NCBI RefSeq assembly: GCF_020740795.1
Contig: NC_067285.1
Location: 110,695,652 to 110,759,651 of the forward strand
Source: Apus apus
Lineage: Eukaryota; Chordata; Aves; Apodiformes; Apodidae
Reading direction: 5' to 3'
DNA: 64,000 bases
Part shown: one piece after another, positions 37,531-47,553 of the stretch
How positions within the stretch are numbered: position 1 is the first letter of the stretch
How the letters are laid out: each line of letters starts with the position of its first letter
Notes under the pieces: model-generated
Told to the model about the DNA's origin: nothing
Databases searched by the model: none
Seen by the model: the letters and a program-made list of their open reading frames with translations, nothing else
Translations under genes and position numbers: made by a program

Positions 37531-37602
37531 AGCAGAGTGGCGCAGCGGAAGCGTGCTGGGCCCATAACCCAGAGGTCGATGGATCGAAACCATCCTCTGC
37601 TA
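37531..37602 (+). tRNA. Initiator tRNA-Met (CAT), intact 72-bp gene
   Basis: This gene would supply the initiator tRNA that carries Met to the ribosomal P site at the start of translation; it acts in the cytoplasm. The 72 bases fold as a complete cloverleaf with 7-bp acceptor arms (AGCAGAG...CTCTGCT). The anticodon CAT is at 37563-37565. Initiator hallmarks are present: A1:U72 end pair, three G:C pairs next to the anticodon loop (GGG 37558-37560 with CCC 37568-37570), C at position 33, and AUCG with A60 in the T loop. The internal promoter is intact: A box TGGCGCAGCGG at 37538-37548 and B box GGATCGAAACC at 37581-37591. No intron and no encoded CCA. It appears identical to the vertebrate consensus as I recall it, and is followed by a strong Pol III terminator, so probably functional. 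A recent tRNA-derived pseudocopy is the alternative, but the lack of any mutation argues against it. Confidence 0.96.
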
Positions 37603-37609
37603 GTTAGAA

Positions 37610-37623
37610 TTTTTTTTTTTTTT
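37610..37623 (+). terminator. RNA polymerase III terminator (T14)
   Basis: A run of 14 T starts 8 bases after the tRNA 3' end. Pol III stops at four or more T, so this is a very strong terminator and yields a short U-ended trailer for RNase Z processing. Confidence 0.92.
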
Positions 37624-37639
37624 CCGCCCCTCCAGCTGT

Positions 37640-38080
37640 GTTTTTGAGGGAGCTGGCAGCACTAAACCGCTTTGCAGCATTTATCACCAGTCCTGGCTAA
37701 CCGGGGAGGTCCCAGTAGACTGGAAACTGGCAAATGTGACCCCCATCTACAAGAAGGGCTGGAAGGAGGAGCGAGGGAACTAGACTGACAGGCCTGTCCA
37801 TCTGGCCTCGGTGCTAGGGAAGGTCATGGAGCAAATCATCTTGGGTGCCATTATGTGGCATTTGCGAGACAGCCCGGGCATCAGGCTCAGTCAGCATGGG
37901 TTAATGAAAGGCAGGTCCAGCTTGATGAACCTGATCTCCTCTTATGCAAAGGTAGATGTCAAAGTCTGTGGATGTTGTTGGCCTGGACTTTAGTAAAGCC
38001 TTTGATGGCCTTTCCCACAGCATTCCCTTGGAGAAACTGGCTACATATATGGCTTAGACTGGTGTACTCTTCACTGGGTT
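37640..38080 (+). mobile_element. CR1-family LINE, reverse transcriptase segment on the plus strand
   Basis: Plus-strand CR1 ORF2 sequence starting about 17 bp after the T14 run. Peptide blocks in changing frames include GEVPVDWKLANVTPIYKKG (near 37705-37760) and LASVLGKVMEQIILGAI (near 37800-37855). They continue with LSQHGLMKGRSSLMNLIS (near 37885-37940) and a LDFSKAF-like block near 37985-38010, i.e. the fingers/early palm of the RT. The frame is broken by stops and shifts. Both ends are missing, so this is an internal fragment in a rearranged cluster. Confidence 0.88.
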
Positions 38081-38340
38081 GCACTGAGGTCAGAATGACA
38101 GGTCTGAAATTTCCTGGATCCTCTTTCTGGCCCTTCTACATGGGGATCACATTTGCCAATTTCCAATCGACTGGGACCTCCTCAGTTAGGCAGGACTGGT
38201 GGTAAATGATGGAAAGCACTTTTGCCAGCTCCCTCAGTATCCTTGGGTGGATTCCGTGTGGCCCCATAGAACTGTGTATATCTAAGTGGTGCAACAGGTC
38301 ACTAACCATCTTGGATTATGGGGGCTTCAGTCTGCTCCCC
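38081..38340 (-). mobile_element. CR1-family LINE fragment, RT start region, minus strand
   Basis: Antisense CR1 covering the pre-RT and early RT region: plus-strand 'atgacaggtctgaaatttcc', 'gatcacatttgccaattt', 'cagctccctcagtatccttg' and 'gtggccccatagaactgtg'. It covers the same CR1 region as the adjacent plus-strand copy, so the two form an inverted repeat (arms about 37647-37770 and 38119-38237). No intact frame. Confidence 0.85.
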
Positions 38341-38440
38341 AAGCAGCTTTCCAGCCACTCTTCCCTAAGCCTGTAGTGCTGAGTGGGCATGTTGTGATCC
38401 AAGTGCAGTATCCAGCACTTCTCTCTTGGTACGGTTGAAG
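38341..38440 (-). mobile_element. CR1-family LINE fragment, post-RT region, minus strand
   Basis: On the minus strand this encodes a CWILHLDHNMPTQHYRLREEW-like segment and WLESCLG, which lies downstream of the RT palm in CR1 ORF2. It joins directly to a piece from upstream of the RT, in the wrong order for one continuous element. A breakpoint therefore lies near 38340. Confidence 0.75.
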
Positions 38441-39409
38441 CATTTTCCCTTTTTTCGTCATTCTCTTTAAATCTAGGGGCAAAAAAAATACCCCAACACA
38501 TCATTGTGCATTATACATAGCTGGCACCTGAGAAACACACAAGCCCTCAGCACAGAATACAGGAACACCTTGTAATTTAGAGGTTTTTAAACATCTGTAC
38601 CAAATAAACTCCATTTTAGGTACTTAAGAGGTGACAGTGATCTCTAAAGTAGTTAAAGTTTGGGAATAGATGAGGTACCAGAGGACTGATGAAAAGAGAA
38701 TTTGCTGTTGATCTTTTAAAACAGAGAAGAGGGAGAAAATCTTGGGAGTCATGGATTGATCAATTTCGGGTTACTTCTCAAAAAAAAAATAAATAGAAAA
38801 ATAAGCTTCTAATATCACTAACAAGAAAACAAGGAGATGAAGAACAGTTACGGATTTAGGTCAATTGATCCAGTTTCCTTCTACAGCAAACATAACAAGT
38901 GCTGTAGACAAAGGAGAGTGTGTGAAGCAGCAGTTGTATTAGCAGCAGTTTTCACCTTTTAGTAAATAATAATGATTTTAGTAAATCTTTTTGCCTGACA
39001 TTCTTATAAGCAGCCCAGGGATCCATACCCTAAATATACCATCCATATACCATATACCCTAAATATAATTTGAAATATGCCAAGATGTCTTGAAAAACAT
39101 ATGGAGAGTATTTATTATCAAAACAGAAGAATATATTAAGAGAAGTTTCCTGGAGTTCATGGATTGGATATCAGTCAATACTGTAGTCAGTTTTTTAGAA
39201 GATAGATCATAGTGTCTGGATGTTAGATTTCATGGCTGCAGAAAGAAAGAACACAAGTCCAAGTGATTTTTGCCAGTTTTAAGAGGCAGACTGAAAATAT
39301 TTAAAGGCTGCTGTTCACTACAGAAAAATGCCAGGTTTTACTCTGATACATAAATAAGGAGTCAAAATATTCAAGAGGGGAAACAGCCAGTGAACGTGTA
39401 AGACTTAAT
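38441..39409. other. Unannotated DNA
   Basis: About 1 kb of AT-rich sequence, no gene or repeat recognised. Confidence 0.55.
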
Positions 39410-40085
39410 CCTCTCTGACAGTGTTCTGGTTTGGGGAGCTGTATTTCAAGAAGGTCATAGAACTGAGTCTGGGAAAGAATAGAGGTCTGGAGACCATCAA
39501 CTATGAGGAGGGACAGAGCGGCTTGAGGCTGCTGTGATTAAAAAAGGTGATGAAGAATATAAAACCATCAGTAGTTCAGAAAAGTGGGGTTGGGGAATAG
39601 TATGAGGGTGCTCTCTTTCCATATCCACTTTTTTATGGGATTTTTCCAACCCATGTGTCACTGACTCCTATTAGAAATAAAATATTATGATAGTTGGCCC
39701 TTTGGTCTGGCACAGTCTGGTCATGTAGATGTTTCTGTGCTCTCAGAAGAGAGTTAGTGGGGTGGGGAGCAATAGGTGTAGTATCTTCTGTATGTGGCCG
39801 TACAGAAGAAGAGTATTTTCCCTGCTCATCAGGTGTTGATTGCAAAGCACTGACTTTAACTCAGTGGCTAGGGAAACTCATTAGGTAATCCTAGGAGGGG
39901 AGGGACCACTAAAAATGAAGGACTAGTGCAATGAACTGCCTAAAGATGTGCAGCTTTGCCAATTTTGGAAGATTTTTAAGAACAGGATAGAAAAATACTT
40001 CTCATCAAGAACTGCAGGTGTAATTGATCCTGCTTTGCAGGAGGATGAACAGGATTTCTTGAGTCCCTTTAATCCCACCAGTCTG
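39410..40085 (+). mobile_element. Ancient CR1-like LINE, interrupted
   Basis: Two plus-strand pieces of a very old CR1. The first (about 39410-39560) has 'ggtctggagaccatcaacta' and 'tgaggagggacagagcg', matching the ORF2 C-terminal 'MNYEEG...' region. The second (about 39900-40085) has 'aatgaactgcctaaagatg', 'tttttaagaacaggatag' and 'gtaattgatcctgctttgca', as in amniote-age CR1 3' ends. About 340 bp of other sequence (39560-39900) lies between and looks like an insertion or unalignable decay. No tail repeat survives. Confidence 0.6.
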
Positions 40086-41257
40086 TGGTGAATCTTGCCC
40101 TCAGTCTCAGAGAGAATAGATCATAGACTGTGTAATCAAAATCTTAACTTTTAGGGGATTTTCAGGGAGATAACTGAGTGATGACTTGTCTAATATGTCT
40201 CTGGTCATCATGCCAGTTCGCAGTAGGATCAGCAAAGAGCTCAGTTCCCCTTTTGACATCAAAATGGATAGGTGTATTTTTCAAAGTTGAGTTGTTGGAT
40301 ACCAAGCTCTGTTGATTAATCTTAGTCTCAGGACGAGAAGTGTTTGAGGCTAAGTAATTTTACAGTCAGACATGAAGTGTTACAACTTGCTGAATTATAA
40401 TCTCTTTCTCTTCTTAAATGTAAAAACAATGAGGAGTGTTAAGTTCTGCATCATCTCTCATAGTGGAATAATACTGGGGTTAACACTCTGCTTATAAATT
40501 CCAATTTTCTTCCAAAATCTGCATCACATATAAATTAAATATTTTTAAAAACCCAAATTAAATTAAATTTCTCTCCTTTTTCTTGAAAATTTCTGCCTAT
40601 ACTTATATTTCAAGTGAGCCAAAGGCAAATAATAAGGTTGAAGATGTATGTTAGTTAACACACCTGTGTTAGCAGAGTGCAAAAATGTACACTTCAGTGC
40701 ATCATAGAATCTCACAGCCAAAGAGTGTCAGCAGGAGAATACTTCAGATTAGTTCTGTAGGTTCTTAACGGTGCAAATGTGAATTTGGTGTTTGCTTTGC
40801 ATTTTATTACCCCCAGAAGATTAAATAATATTACTACTTTTTGGAAGGCAGAGATTTTATTATAAAACCTGCAGAGAAAATAAACATAATAATATTTACC
40901 TAGGGCCTGCTCTAACTCACATGAAAGCTGAGAAAAAAAGCTTTTGTTCTCTCTGCTGAAAGTAGGCTTATTACATATATTTTAGTAATTTTCTCAGTCA
41001 ATTAAAGCTGGACTACTATGACCCCTAGGGGGACTCATCATCAAGGTCCAGTTCAGGTGAATGTGTCCCTGCTGGATTTCCACTCATTCTGCCAAGTTTG
41101 GCTCTGTGGAACAGCTACTGATGTAGCTACCTTTGTTTTTCTCATGTCATGTTTTATCTGCCCTAAATCATGCTATATCATTTGCTTGCATTTATTTAAA
41201 ATTTTGTGAATGTGAATCTTGCCTCTTACTGATAGACTAGAAGGACATCTTCACCTT
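40086..41257. other. Unannotated DNA
   Basis: About 1.2 kb of AT-rich sequence. A short 'catcatagaatctcacag' at 40701 faintly resembles a CR1 terminus but is not followed by CR1 sequence. No gene recognised. Confidence 0.5.
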
Positions 41258-41660
41258 TCCAACCTGGGGGAGAGGGCTTTAAACTAAATTTGCTGGTGGA
41301 GGGGAACCTCAATCCATCCCACTTGTACCAGTTTGATGCAAATGCCAGCAGTAGATGCCCAGAGCCTGGAAAAGGATCACAGGTCAGCAGGAGAGCACCT
41401 GACTTGCAGCACAAAGGAATTCTAGCCACTCCAGCCAGTAAGTCAGCTTCATCATGGGCCCATCTTCAGTGCCTCCATACAAATGCTGGAAGCGTGGGGA
41501 ATAAGCAAGGAGTTAGACACGTGTGTGCCTGCAGGGCTGTGATCTTACTGGCATCATGGAGACATGGTGGGATGGCTCCTGTTACTGGAGTGTTGGAATG
41601 GAACGATACATGGAAGGTCAGGCAGGGAAGATGAGGAGGGAGTGTCACCAGAGCAGATCA
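41258..41660 (+). mobile_element. CR1-family LINE, 5' part (ORF2 start, endonuclease)
   Basis: A plus-strand piece from the front of CR1 ORF2. It opens with the 'gagggctttaaactaaattt' linker typical of the region before the endonuclease. It then encodes LHTNAGSVGNKQ (near 41470-41507), the first motif of the AP endonuclease, and in a shifted frame GIMETWWDG (about 41551-41577). That motif holds the catalytic Glu. The frameshift and the missing rest of the domain make it inactive. The 114-codon frame at 41290-41634 crosses this region but mixes frames. Confidence 0.75.
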
Positions 41661-42591
41661 GAGTCATAGCTCAGATAGCAGTTACAATACATGATCACTG
41701 CCTTATTTTCTAATAGACTGTCCTGTGCTTCATGGTTCAGTGTAATAGAATGTGGTCTTTCACTTAGGATCAAACTGAACAATCACATCTCTGTACTGTG
41801 CAGGAATGGTTACCAAGTGCAGTCCCTTACAGCTGACCAGAATAATTAGGACTGACCACTTTAGTGGGAATGCTGTAAAAAGTAATGTCTTGAGGAAATA
41901 TGTCAGGGGATAGCAAACTCAGCAGAAGGAACTTTGATGTTGCATTTGAAATACAGTTGTAATCTGTAAAACTATATGACAGTAAAAATATGAGTACAAA
42001 CTGCAACACTTCAGAAAGTAGATGGCTGGCCTACCTCTCAGCAGAATTTTTCATAAGTTTTCTCATTTATTCAGCTAGACTAAAATGTTTCTTTGCTAAA
42101 ATGATCTGTCTGCACAATATAAAAAATACTAGGGAAAACTTTTCCAGAAGGAGAGAGTGGCTTTCAAGAAGTTTGTTCTTTTCCTGAAATTGAATTCTGC
42201 AGGGCTTCAAATCTTCACATGCCCTTGTCTAATCTGAAAGGGGCGAACATGTTTAGCTCACTAATGTGGTAGGTGATTCTCTGTTACCAAGTTAACCTGA
42301 AGTAATAAAATGCATGCCAGATTGCCCACAGGTGCTCTCCATTCCCTTGCCTGACCCTTGTAAATGTCAGTTCTTCACTGGCTGAATAGAGAGGCAAGGA
42401 CACTTGGCACAGAATTCCCAAGGGAGTTTATTGTTCTCTCATTTAACTGTGGGCAGAGCAGTTTCCCAGCCTCATGCATGGGGGACTCTGACAGAGAGAA
42501 AAGCCAAATTCATATATGCTACAGTGCATTTGTGGAGACTGATCAAATAACATGTTAGGGGGTGGGCTGATTGGTTCCTATTGCTCATGTA
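41661..42591. other. Unannotated DNA
   Basis: About 0.9 kb without a recognised gene or repeat. Confidence 0.55.
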
Positions 42592-42885
42592 ATCACAGAA
42601 TCACTGAACTACTGAGGTTGGAAAAGACCTCTGAGATTACCAAGTCAAACCGATTAACTAACATCACCACATCAGCTAGAGTATGGCACTAAGTGCCACA
42701 TCCAGCCTTCGCTTGAACACCTCTAGGGATGGTGCCTCCACCACTTCCCTGGGCAGTCCATTCCAATGTCTGATCACCCCTTCTGTGAAGAAGTGTTTCC
42801 TGATATCCAACCTAAGTCTCCCCTGGTGCAGCTTCAGGCCAGGCCCTCTTGTTCTGTCACTAGTTGCCTGGGAGAAGAGCCCAGT
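42592..42885 (-). mobile_element. CR1-family LINE, 3' end fragment
   Basis: Minus-strand CR1 of about 290 bp. The plus strand has 'aatcacagaatcactgaact', 'gaggttggaaaagacctct', 'gatggtgcctccaccacttc', 'cctgggcagtccattccaat' and 'ggtgcagcttcaggcca', i.e. 3' UTR plus ORF2 C-terminus. Both strands show only broken frames. Confidence 0.9.
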
Positions 42886-43256
42886 ATGTACTTGCCAGTA
42901 CAGCTTGTCCTGTGCAGATTGTGTGGATATATGGCCAATAGTGTGTTAATCTTCAGTGTTATAAACCAGTCTTGCATGCACACGGCGGGGTTTATTGTGG
43001 ATTCGGGTTGGTCACTGTTCTGGCCGTGGCTGTGTGCCTGGTTTCATTGAAGGGTAAATCTTCTATTGTTTTGTCATTGCTATGGGGTGTTCTCAGCTGA
43101 TAAGAGCTGGCTCAGCGTGGGCCTTCATCTGAGATAGAAGCTCATAGTCTCTCAGGTAGCATTTGTTTTTCTAAATAAGTTACTTTGCAGTTGAGTTAGC
43201 AACTTGTCTTTCACATCCTCAAGATAAGCACTTCTGGCTGAATTTGACACTACCAC

Positions 43257-43370
43257 CCCTCATATCCCATCTTCACCCCACCACCCCAAAAAACCCTAAG
43301 AAGACAAGAAAACAAAAAAGCCCAAGCCCACACAAAAGCAAAACTACCACCAAAACACCTTCAAGTGTAT
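43257..43370 (-). repeat. A/C-rich (amino-skewed) tract
   Basis: About 110 bp of A- and C-rich sequence on the plus strand (CCCCACCACCCC, AAAACAAAAAAG and CACAAAAGC units). It is the complement type of the T/G tracts in the first 24 kb. A shorter one follows at about 43455-43492. Confidence 0.75.
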
Positions 43371-45105
43371 AGCTGCTGTTTGGGAGCCAGAATCCTTTCA
43401 GGTAGACTACAAATCTAATTTTCTCCTAGCCTTGAGAAATACATAAGGAAATAGTAAAAAACAAAAACAAACAGACAAAAACAAACCCTTTGTCTCAGTT
43501 CTTCAGATTCTTCAAAGAGCTTTTGGAGAGCCTTGCCTACCAGACAGAGATGCATGATAAAGACGGTTTGAGTAGAATTCAGAAACAATCCTGACAGAGG
43601 ACAGGCTTAAGCTTCTTCTCATGTTCTATTAAAACTACAAATAAAGTTTTAGAAGTCTCTGAGGAGTGTTGGAATATATCTTTGCACATCAAAAACTGAG
43701 CTTTCTAATCCCAAAAGGCATGAGTTAATCTAAAACCTGTTAACATGTGTGAGAGGAACTATCCCCACTAAGAGATATGAACTGTCTTTCAAGTTAGTCA
43801 GTATTTTACTGCAAGAGAAACACCAACCATTCCCCTCTTCTTAGAAAGCCAAGGATTTCAGTTTAGTAGTACACTAAGGTTTAACTCCTGCAGGATCTTT
43901 TGATGCAAGGACCATGTTAGCCTGGAATGTATGAAAATCAGACTTGTACCCTTTTATGTCAAAAACAAGAGAGCTGTAAGACACGTTTTAAGCTATAGTA
44001 AAGATGAAAGTGGTGAGTTGATCCTGGGTCTTCTGTTTCACTGCTGTCACCTTGTTGACTAAACTGCAGGTAGGAACAATTCTCAGCTACTGTCAGACAC
44101 TAGCTATGTAGAAATCTAGATCTGAGTAGCTCCTGTAAATGCCATCTACGTTAAAAGACAGAAATGGGCTTTCATGCACTGTTGTAAGACAGGGAGACTT
44201 ATACCCTTAAGTACCTCTTTTTCCTTTGAATAAAAGGACAGCCAGGAAAGTTTACCTCAAATATAAACCAACTACTTGGGTCAAATTCTACTAAATTGGC
44301 CTGAAAAAAAAACACGTTTCTACATCTGTTTCTGTATTTCATGGAGACTTCTCTATGAAAATGTTATGTGTCTTTGAAGTGAGTCACATGCCCTCCTGTG
44401 GATGTGGTTGTCCAGTGTTGTGATGGTGAGTGCATTCTAGAGACAGGCAATAGGGACCACCTTGGTAAGGTGATTGAAATGTGTTACACTTAGCAACATA
44501 TAGCAACTGCAACTTCTATTTGTATTGTGGGTTTGGTATGTTTTGTATCAATGTGCTCAATCGGAAATCTCATGTAAGGTCAACTGTTTTCAAAAAAGTA
44601 AATTACATCCTCCATGTGTGGAATATCTAAAAGAACCTGGTTAGAGTGTTGGGCTCTTAACACTCATAATAGCAAGGTTATCAGGAGAGTCAGTTTGTTT
44701 CTGCAAAATGCATGCAGTCATTTAAACATAGATGCTACAGCTTTATGTAAGGATTGTAATGTTCAGATTCTGTGGCTTGTGTTGGAGGTCATAGATTAGA
44801 TAAGAAAGGACATTTTTTAAAAAATTGGTGAACAATGTTCTTTGTAAATAAGTCCTCTTAAGCATATGTAGCCTATATAATCGTTATTTTTCTGTCCCCA
44901 TTATTACTCACTGAATATCTTAGAGCTCTTTGTCCTTGCAGTATCCTTCATCTAAAGAAAAAACAAATTCTTCTTTACAGACTAGCATGTCAGGCACATA
45001 GTAGTTATGTCCATGTATGTGGGAAAAACCTGAGCCTGTTCAGGTGTTAACAAGCAGTATTACCTCATTAACAAGGCACTCCAATCTGTCACAATTTAGC
45101 CATGA

Positions 45106-45149
45106 TACAGGGTTTGGATTGTCAGTGTACAGGGTTTGAATTGTCAGTG
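45106..45149. repeat. 22-bp tandem duplication
   Basis: Units 45106-45127 and 45128-45149 begin TACAGGGTTTG and end TTGTCAGTG, with a single G/A difference. A third unit starts (TACA) but does not continue. Likely a recent slippage duplication in unique DNA. Confidence 0.85.
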
Positions 45150-46206
45150 TACAACATTGCATTTTGTTATATTTGAGCTAGTTCAATGTTCTTGCAAAAC
45201 TCTGCAGAGGGCATTCATCATGTCACTTGCTAGAGATACCAGTGGATACCTGTCGTGCAAGAGAATCTGAATGAAGGTCCCTCTAGCTCTAAGCTCTCCT
45301 TCCTCTTCCACCAGGCATTCTGCTGTCATTTAATACACAGTAATTTGAGGTGCAAACACTTTTTTTTTTTTTTTCCAGAGCATTTTCATGAAAGAACACG
45401 CTTCCTGATGGGAATAAGTAATGATGGCAATTTGGAGACAGTTATGTAATTGGGTTTTTGTTTAAAATATTTTCACATTGCTTTTTGTGAGCGTAGAATT
45501 ACTATTGGCATATTTTCTGCTTAATAGGTAATTCTTCAAGACATTGCCTAACCAATTAGACAACCAGTTATGCATCTCCTGAGAGCAATAACAGTATAAG
45601 TAATGGAAACCACCAGGTACGATGCTGAAAATGGACTGCTAACTATTCCTTACTGCTCCTTCAAAATTGCTCAAGGTGGTAGAGTGGATGCATTTTTCCT
45701 TGCTAACAGAAGGACAAAATTACTTCATTTATTATTATTCTTTTCTAAGCATAGCTAGTGAGCATTCTTGTTGAGGAACATAATGGTTTAGAGACATTAT
45801 TGTCGTATTGTAACCACCTACTGTGTGCCTTCCCACCTGTTTTATACAGCTTTAACAATTTCTTGCTGGTTTGTGTGTGAAATGTTCTTATTTTTAAGTT
45901 TTAATCTAATGCAAAAGGTGCATTCTCTTCCATGATATCAAATAAAGGCAGAGTTTGTCTAGTGATATCAAATGGAGAATTTTGACCTTAAATATTCATT
46001 AAAATGTCTATCTGCTTGCCTGGTTCCAGTCCACTCTCCCATATGCAGGGATGTTATATGAAGGGGGGTCAAAGAATTAATCATTGTCTAGGGCAGTTAA
46101 AAGGAACACTTGGCCTGTTTCTAGAATACTGTAGTCTGGAAAGGATTCATCTGTGCAGCTGCTGAATCAGTGGTTTACATCCTGTAGCAGGAATTATTGT
46201 AGGTGC

Positions 46207-46234
46207 TAACAGCACTTTGCCAAAAGTGCTGTTA
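46207..46234. repeat. Perfect 12-bp inverted repeat with 4-nt loop
   Basis: TAACAGCACTTT (46207-46218), loop GCCA, then AAAGTGCTGTTA (46223-46234). With a three-base bulge the stem can extend by AGG:CCT. Too short alone for a microRNA precursor. Confidence 0.85.
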
Positions 46235-47142
46235 CCTGCTCTTTAGTTTCAGAACCCTAAAATAACAGTGTTACAGAGGAATTCTGTTAGTCCATGGGAG
46301 CTCATTCTTACAAATGATCACCTCTTAAACCCTCTTAAATTATGGCTCTTCAGAACTGGCCCTCATTTGAATGACTTGGACCAGAGGTGTCTTTCAACCA
46401 GCACTTTTTTTAAGCTGTTATAATTTCTAAGTGCATGGGTATGCATAAAATACTTGGAGGTTTTACAAGTAAAGAGTAAGTGGATTTCTGGACTGAAAGA
46501 GTTTCCTAAAGGAGATTAATACCTGCAGTGGGAGGAACAGGTTTAGTAGTGGTTTCTGTAAGAAAGACACTTGACAAAATAACTAGAGGTGAGGAGCAGA
46601 AAAGTACTTGAAGAAGAGGAGGGTATGAATAGATAAGGCGTAGATACAAGGCAGCTTTCTATCCTAAGAACAGAAGTAATCTCACCACACAATAGAGTAG
46701 CTATCTAAAGGTTATAATACTAAGTTAGTTTCCTGGACTCTCTCTTCAATTAATGGACAGATAATATTTTAGAGGACAACTTGTCCTGTGTTAAAACAGT
46801 GATAAGTTGGGATAGTCACTGATAAATCACAAGATTTATTAGCATCACAGTAATATTTTCAGTTACAGACTTTTTTCCTTCACAGTGATATCCGTGCCAA
46901 GTATTGCATTTAATTTAAAATATTTTATAATGTTAACCTGATTTCAATTTAAATGCATTTAAGAATCACATTAATCGAAGTTGTAGAAACAACTTATCAT
47001 TTAATGACAGATTTAAAGCTGAAAACCTTTGCAAGAATTCTAATAGATAAGCAAGTCTAACATTTGTGGGTTTTTCTCTTGTTCAGTTAATCTTGGGAAG
47101 ATAAGAGAAATTCCAGTACAGTAGTATACTATGAAAAATAGA

Positions 47143-47553
47143 AAATCACAGAGGAGTTGAGGTTGGAAGGGACCTCTGGAAGTAATCTAGTCCAATCCCC
47201 CTGTGCAAGCAGAGCCCCCTGGAGCCCGTTGCCCAGGACAGCATCCAGATGCCTGTTGAATATCTTCAAGGAGGGGGACTCCAACCTCCCTGGGTAACCT
47301 GTGCAAGTGCTCAGTTGCTCTCTCAGGCAAAAAAAGTGTTTTCTGGTGTTTAGAGGCACCCTCCCGTCTTTCAGTTGGTGCCCATTGCCTCTGGTCCTGC
47401 TACTGGGTGCCAATGAAAAAGCCTGGCTCCTTCCTCTTCACACTGTCCCTTCAGGTATTCATTAATAAGATCCTCCCCTGAAACTTCTCTAAGCTGAACA
47501 GTCCTAGCTCTCTCAGCCTTTCTGCACAGCAGAAATGCTCCAGTCCCTTTGTC
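47143..47553 (-). mobile_element. CR1-family LINE, 3' end fragment
   Basis: Minus-strand CR1 of about 410 bp. The plus strand starts 'aaatcacagaggagttgag', then 'gttggaagggacctctgga'. The minus-strand frame 47129-47413 carries RTRGNGHQLKDGR, LNTRKHFF and ESPSLKIFNRHLDAVLGN, all CR1 ORF2 C-terminus, running out into the 3' UTR without a stop. It belongs to a subfamily with a longer translated end than the other copies. Confidence 0.9.

Larger units (their letters stand above)
37336..37626. other. CpG-dense block around the initiator tRNA gene
   Basis: Counting by eye, about 16 CpG occur in the first 145 bp (37336-37480), and several more follow through the tRNA gene. The rest of the window is CpG-poor, as expected for methylated vertebrate DNA. 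The block overlaps CR1-derived sequence. High CpG retention suggests an unmethylated, active locus, or a recently arrived segment. That is inference. Confidence 0.7.
42886..47142. other. Unannotated DNA with A/C tract, tandem duplication and hairpin
   Basis: About 4.3 kb with no gene recognised. Small structures listed separately are an A/C-rich tract (43257-43370), a 22-bp tandem duplication (45106-45149) and a perfect 12-bp hairpin (46207-46234). A T15-CAG stretch at 45360-45377 resembles a splice acceptor but has no exon behind it. Confidence 0.5.

Noticed and set aside
37237..37593. 118-codon minus-strand frame across the tRNA gene
   Set aside because: It joins the antisense of the tRNA with CR1 ORF2 sequence. 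Only the CR1 part is meaningful.
40701..40760. Possible CR1 terminus ('catcatagaatctcacag')
   Set aside because: No CR1 3' UTR follows; the match is only to the short tail-like word.
44630..44685. tRNA-like string with 'ggttagagtgttgggctctt' at about 44639
   Set aside because: No acceptor stem or B box in place. At most a tRNA-derived remnant, too weak to annotate.
45360..45377. T15 followed by CCAG, like a splice acceptor
   Set aside because: No conserved open exon downstream and no matching donor; probably a poly(T) run.
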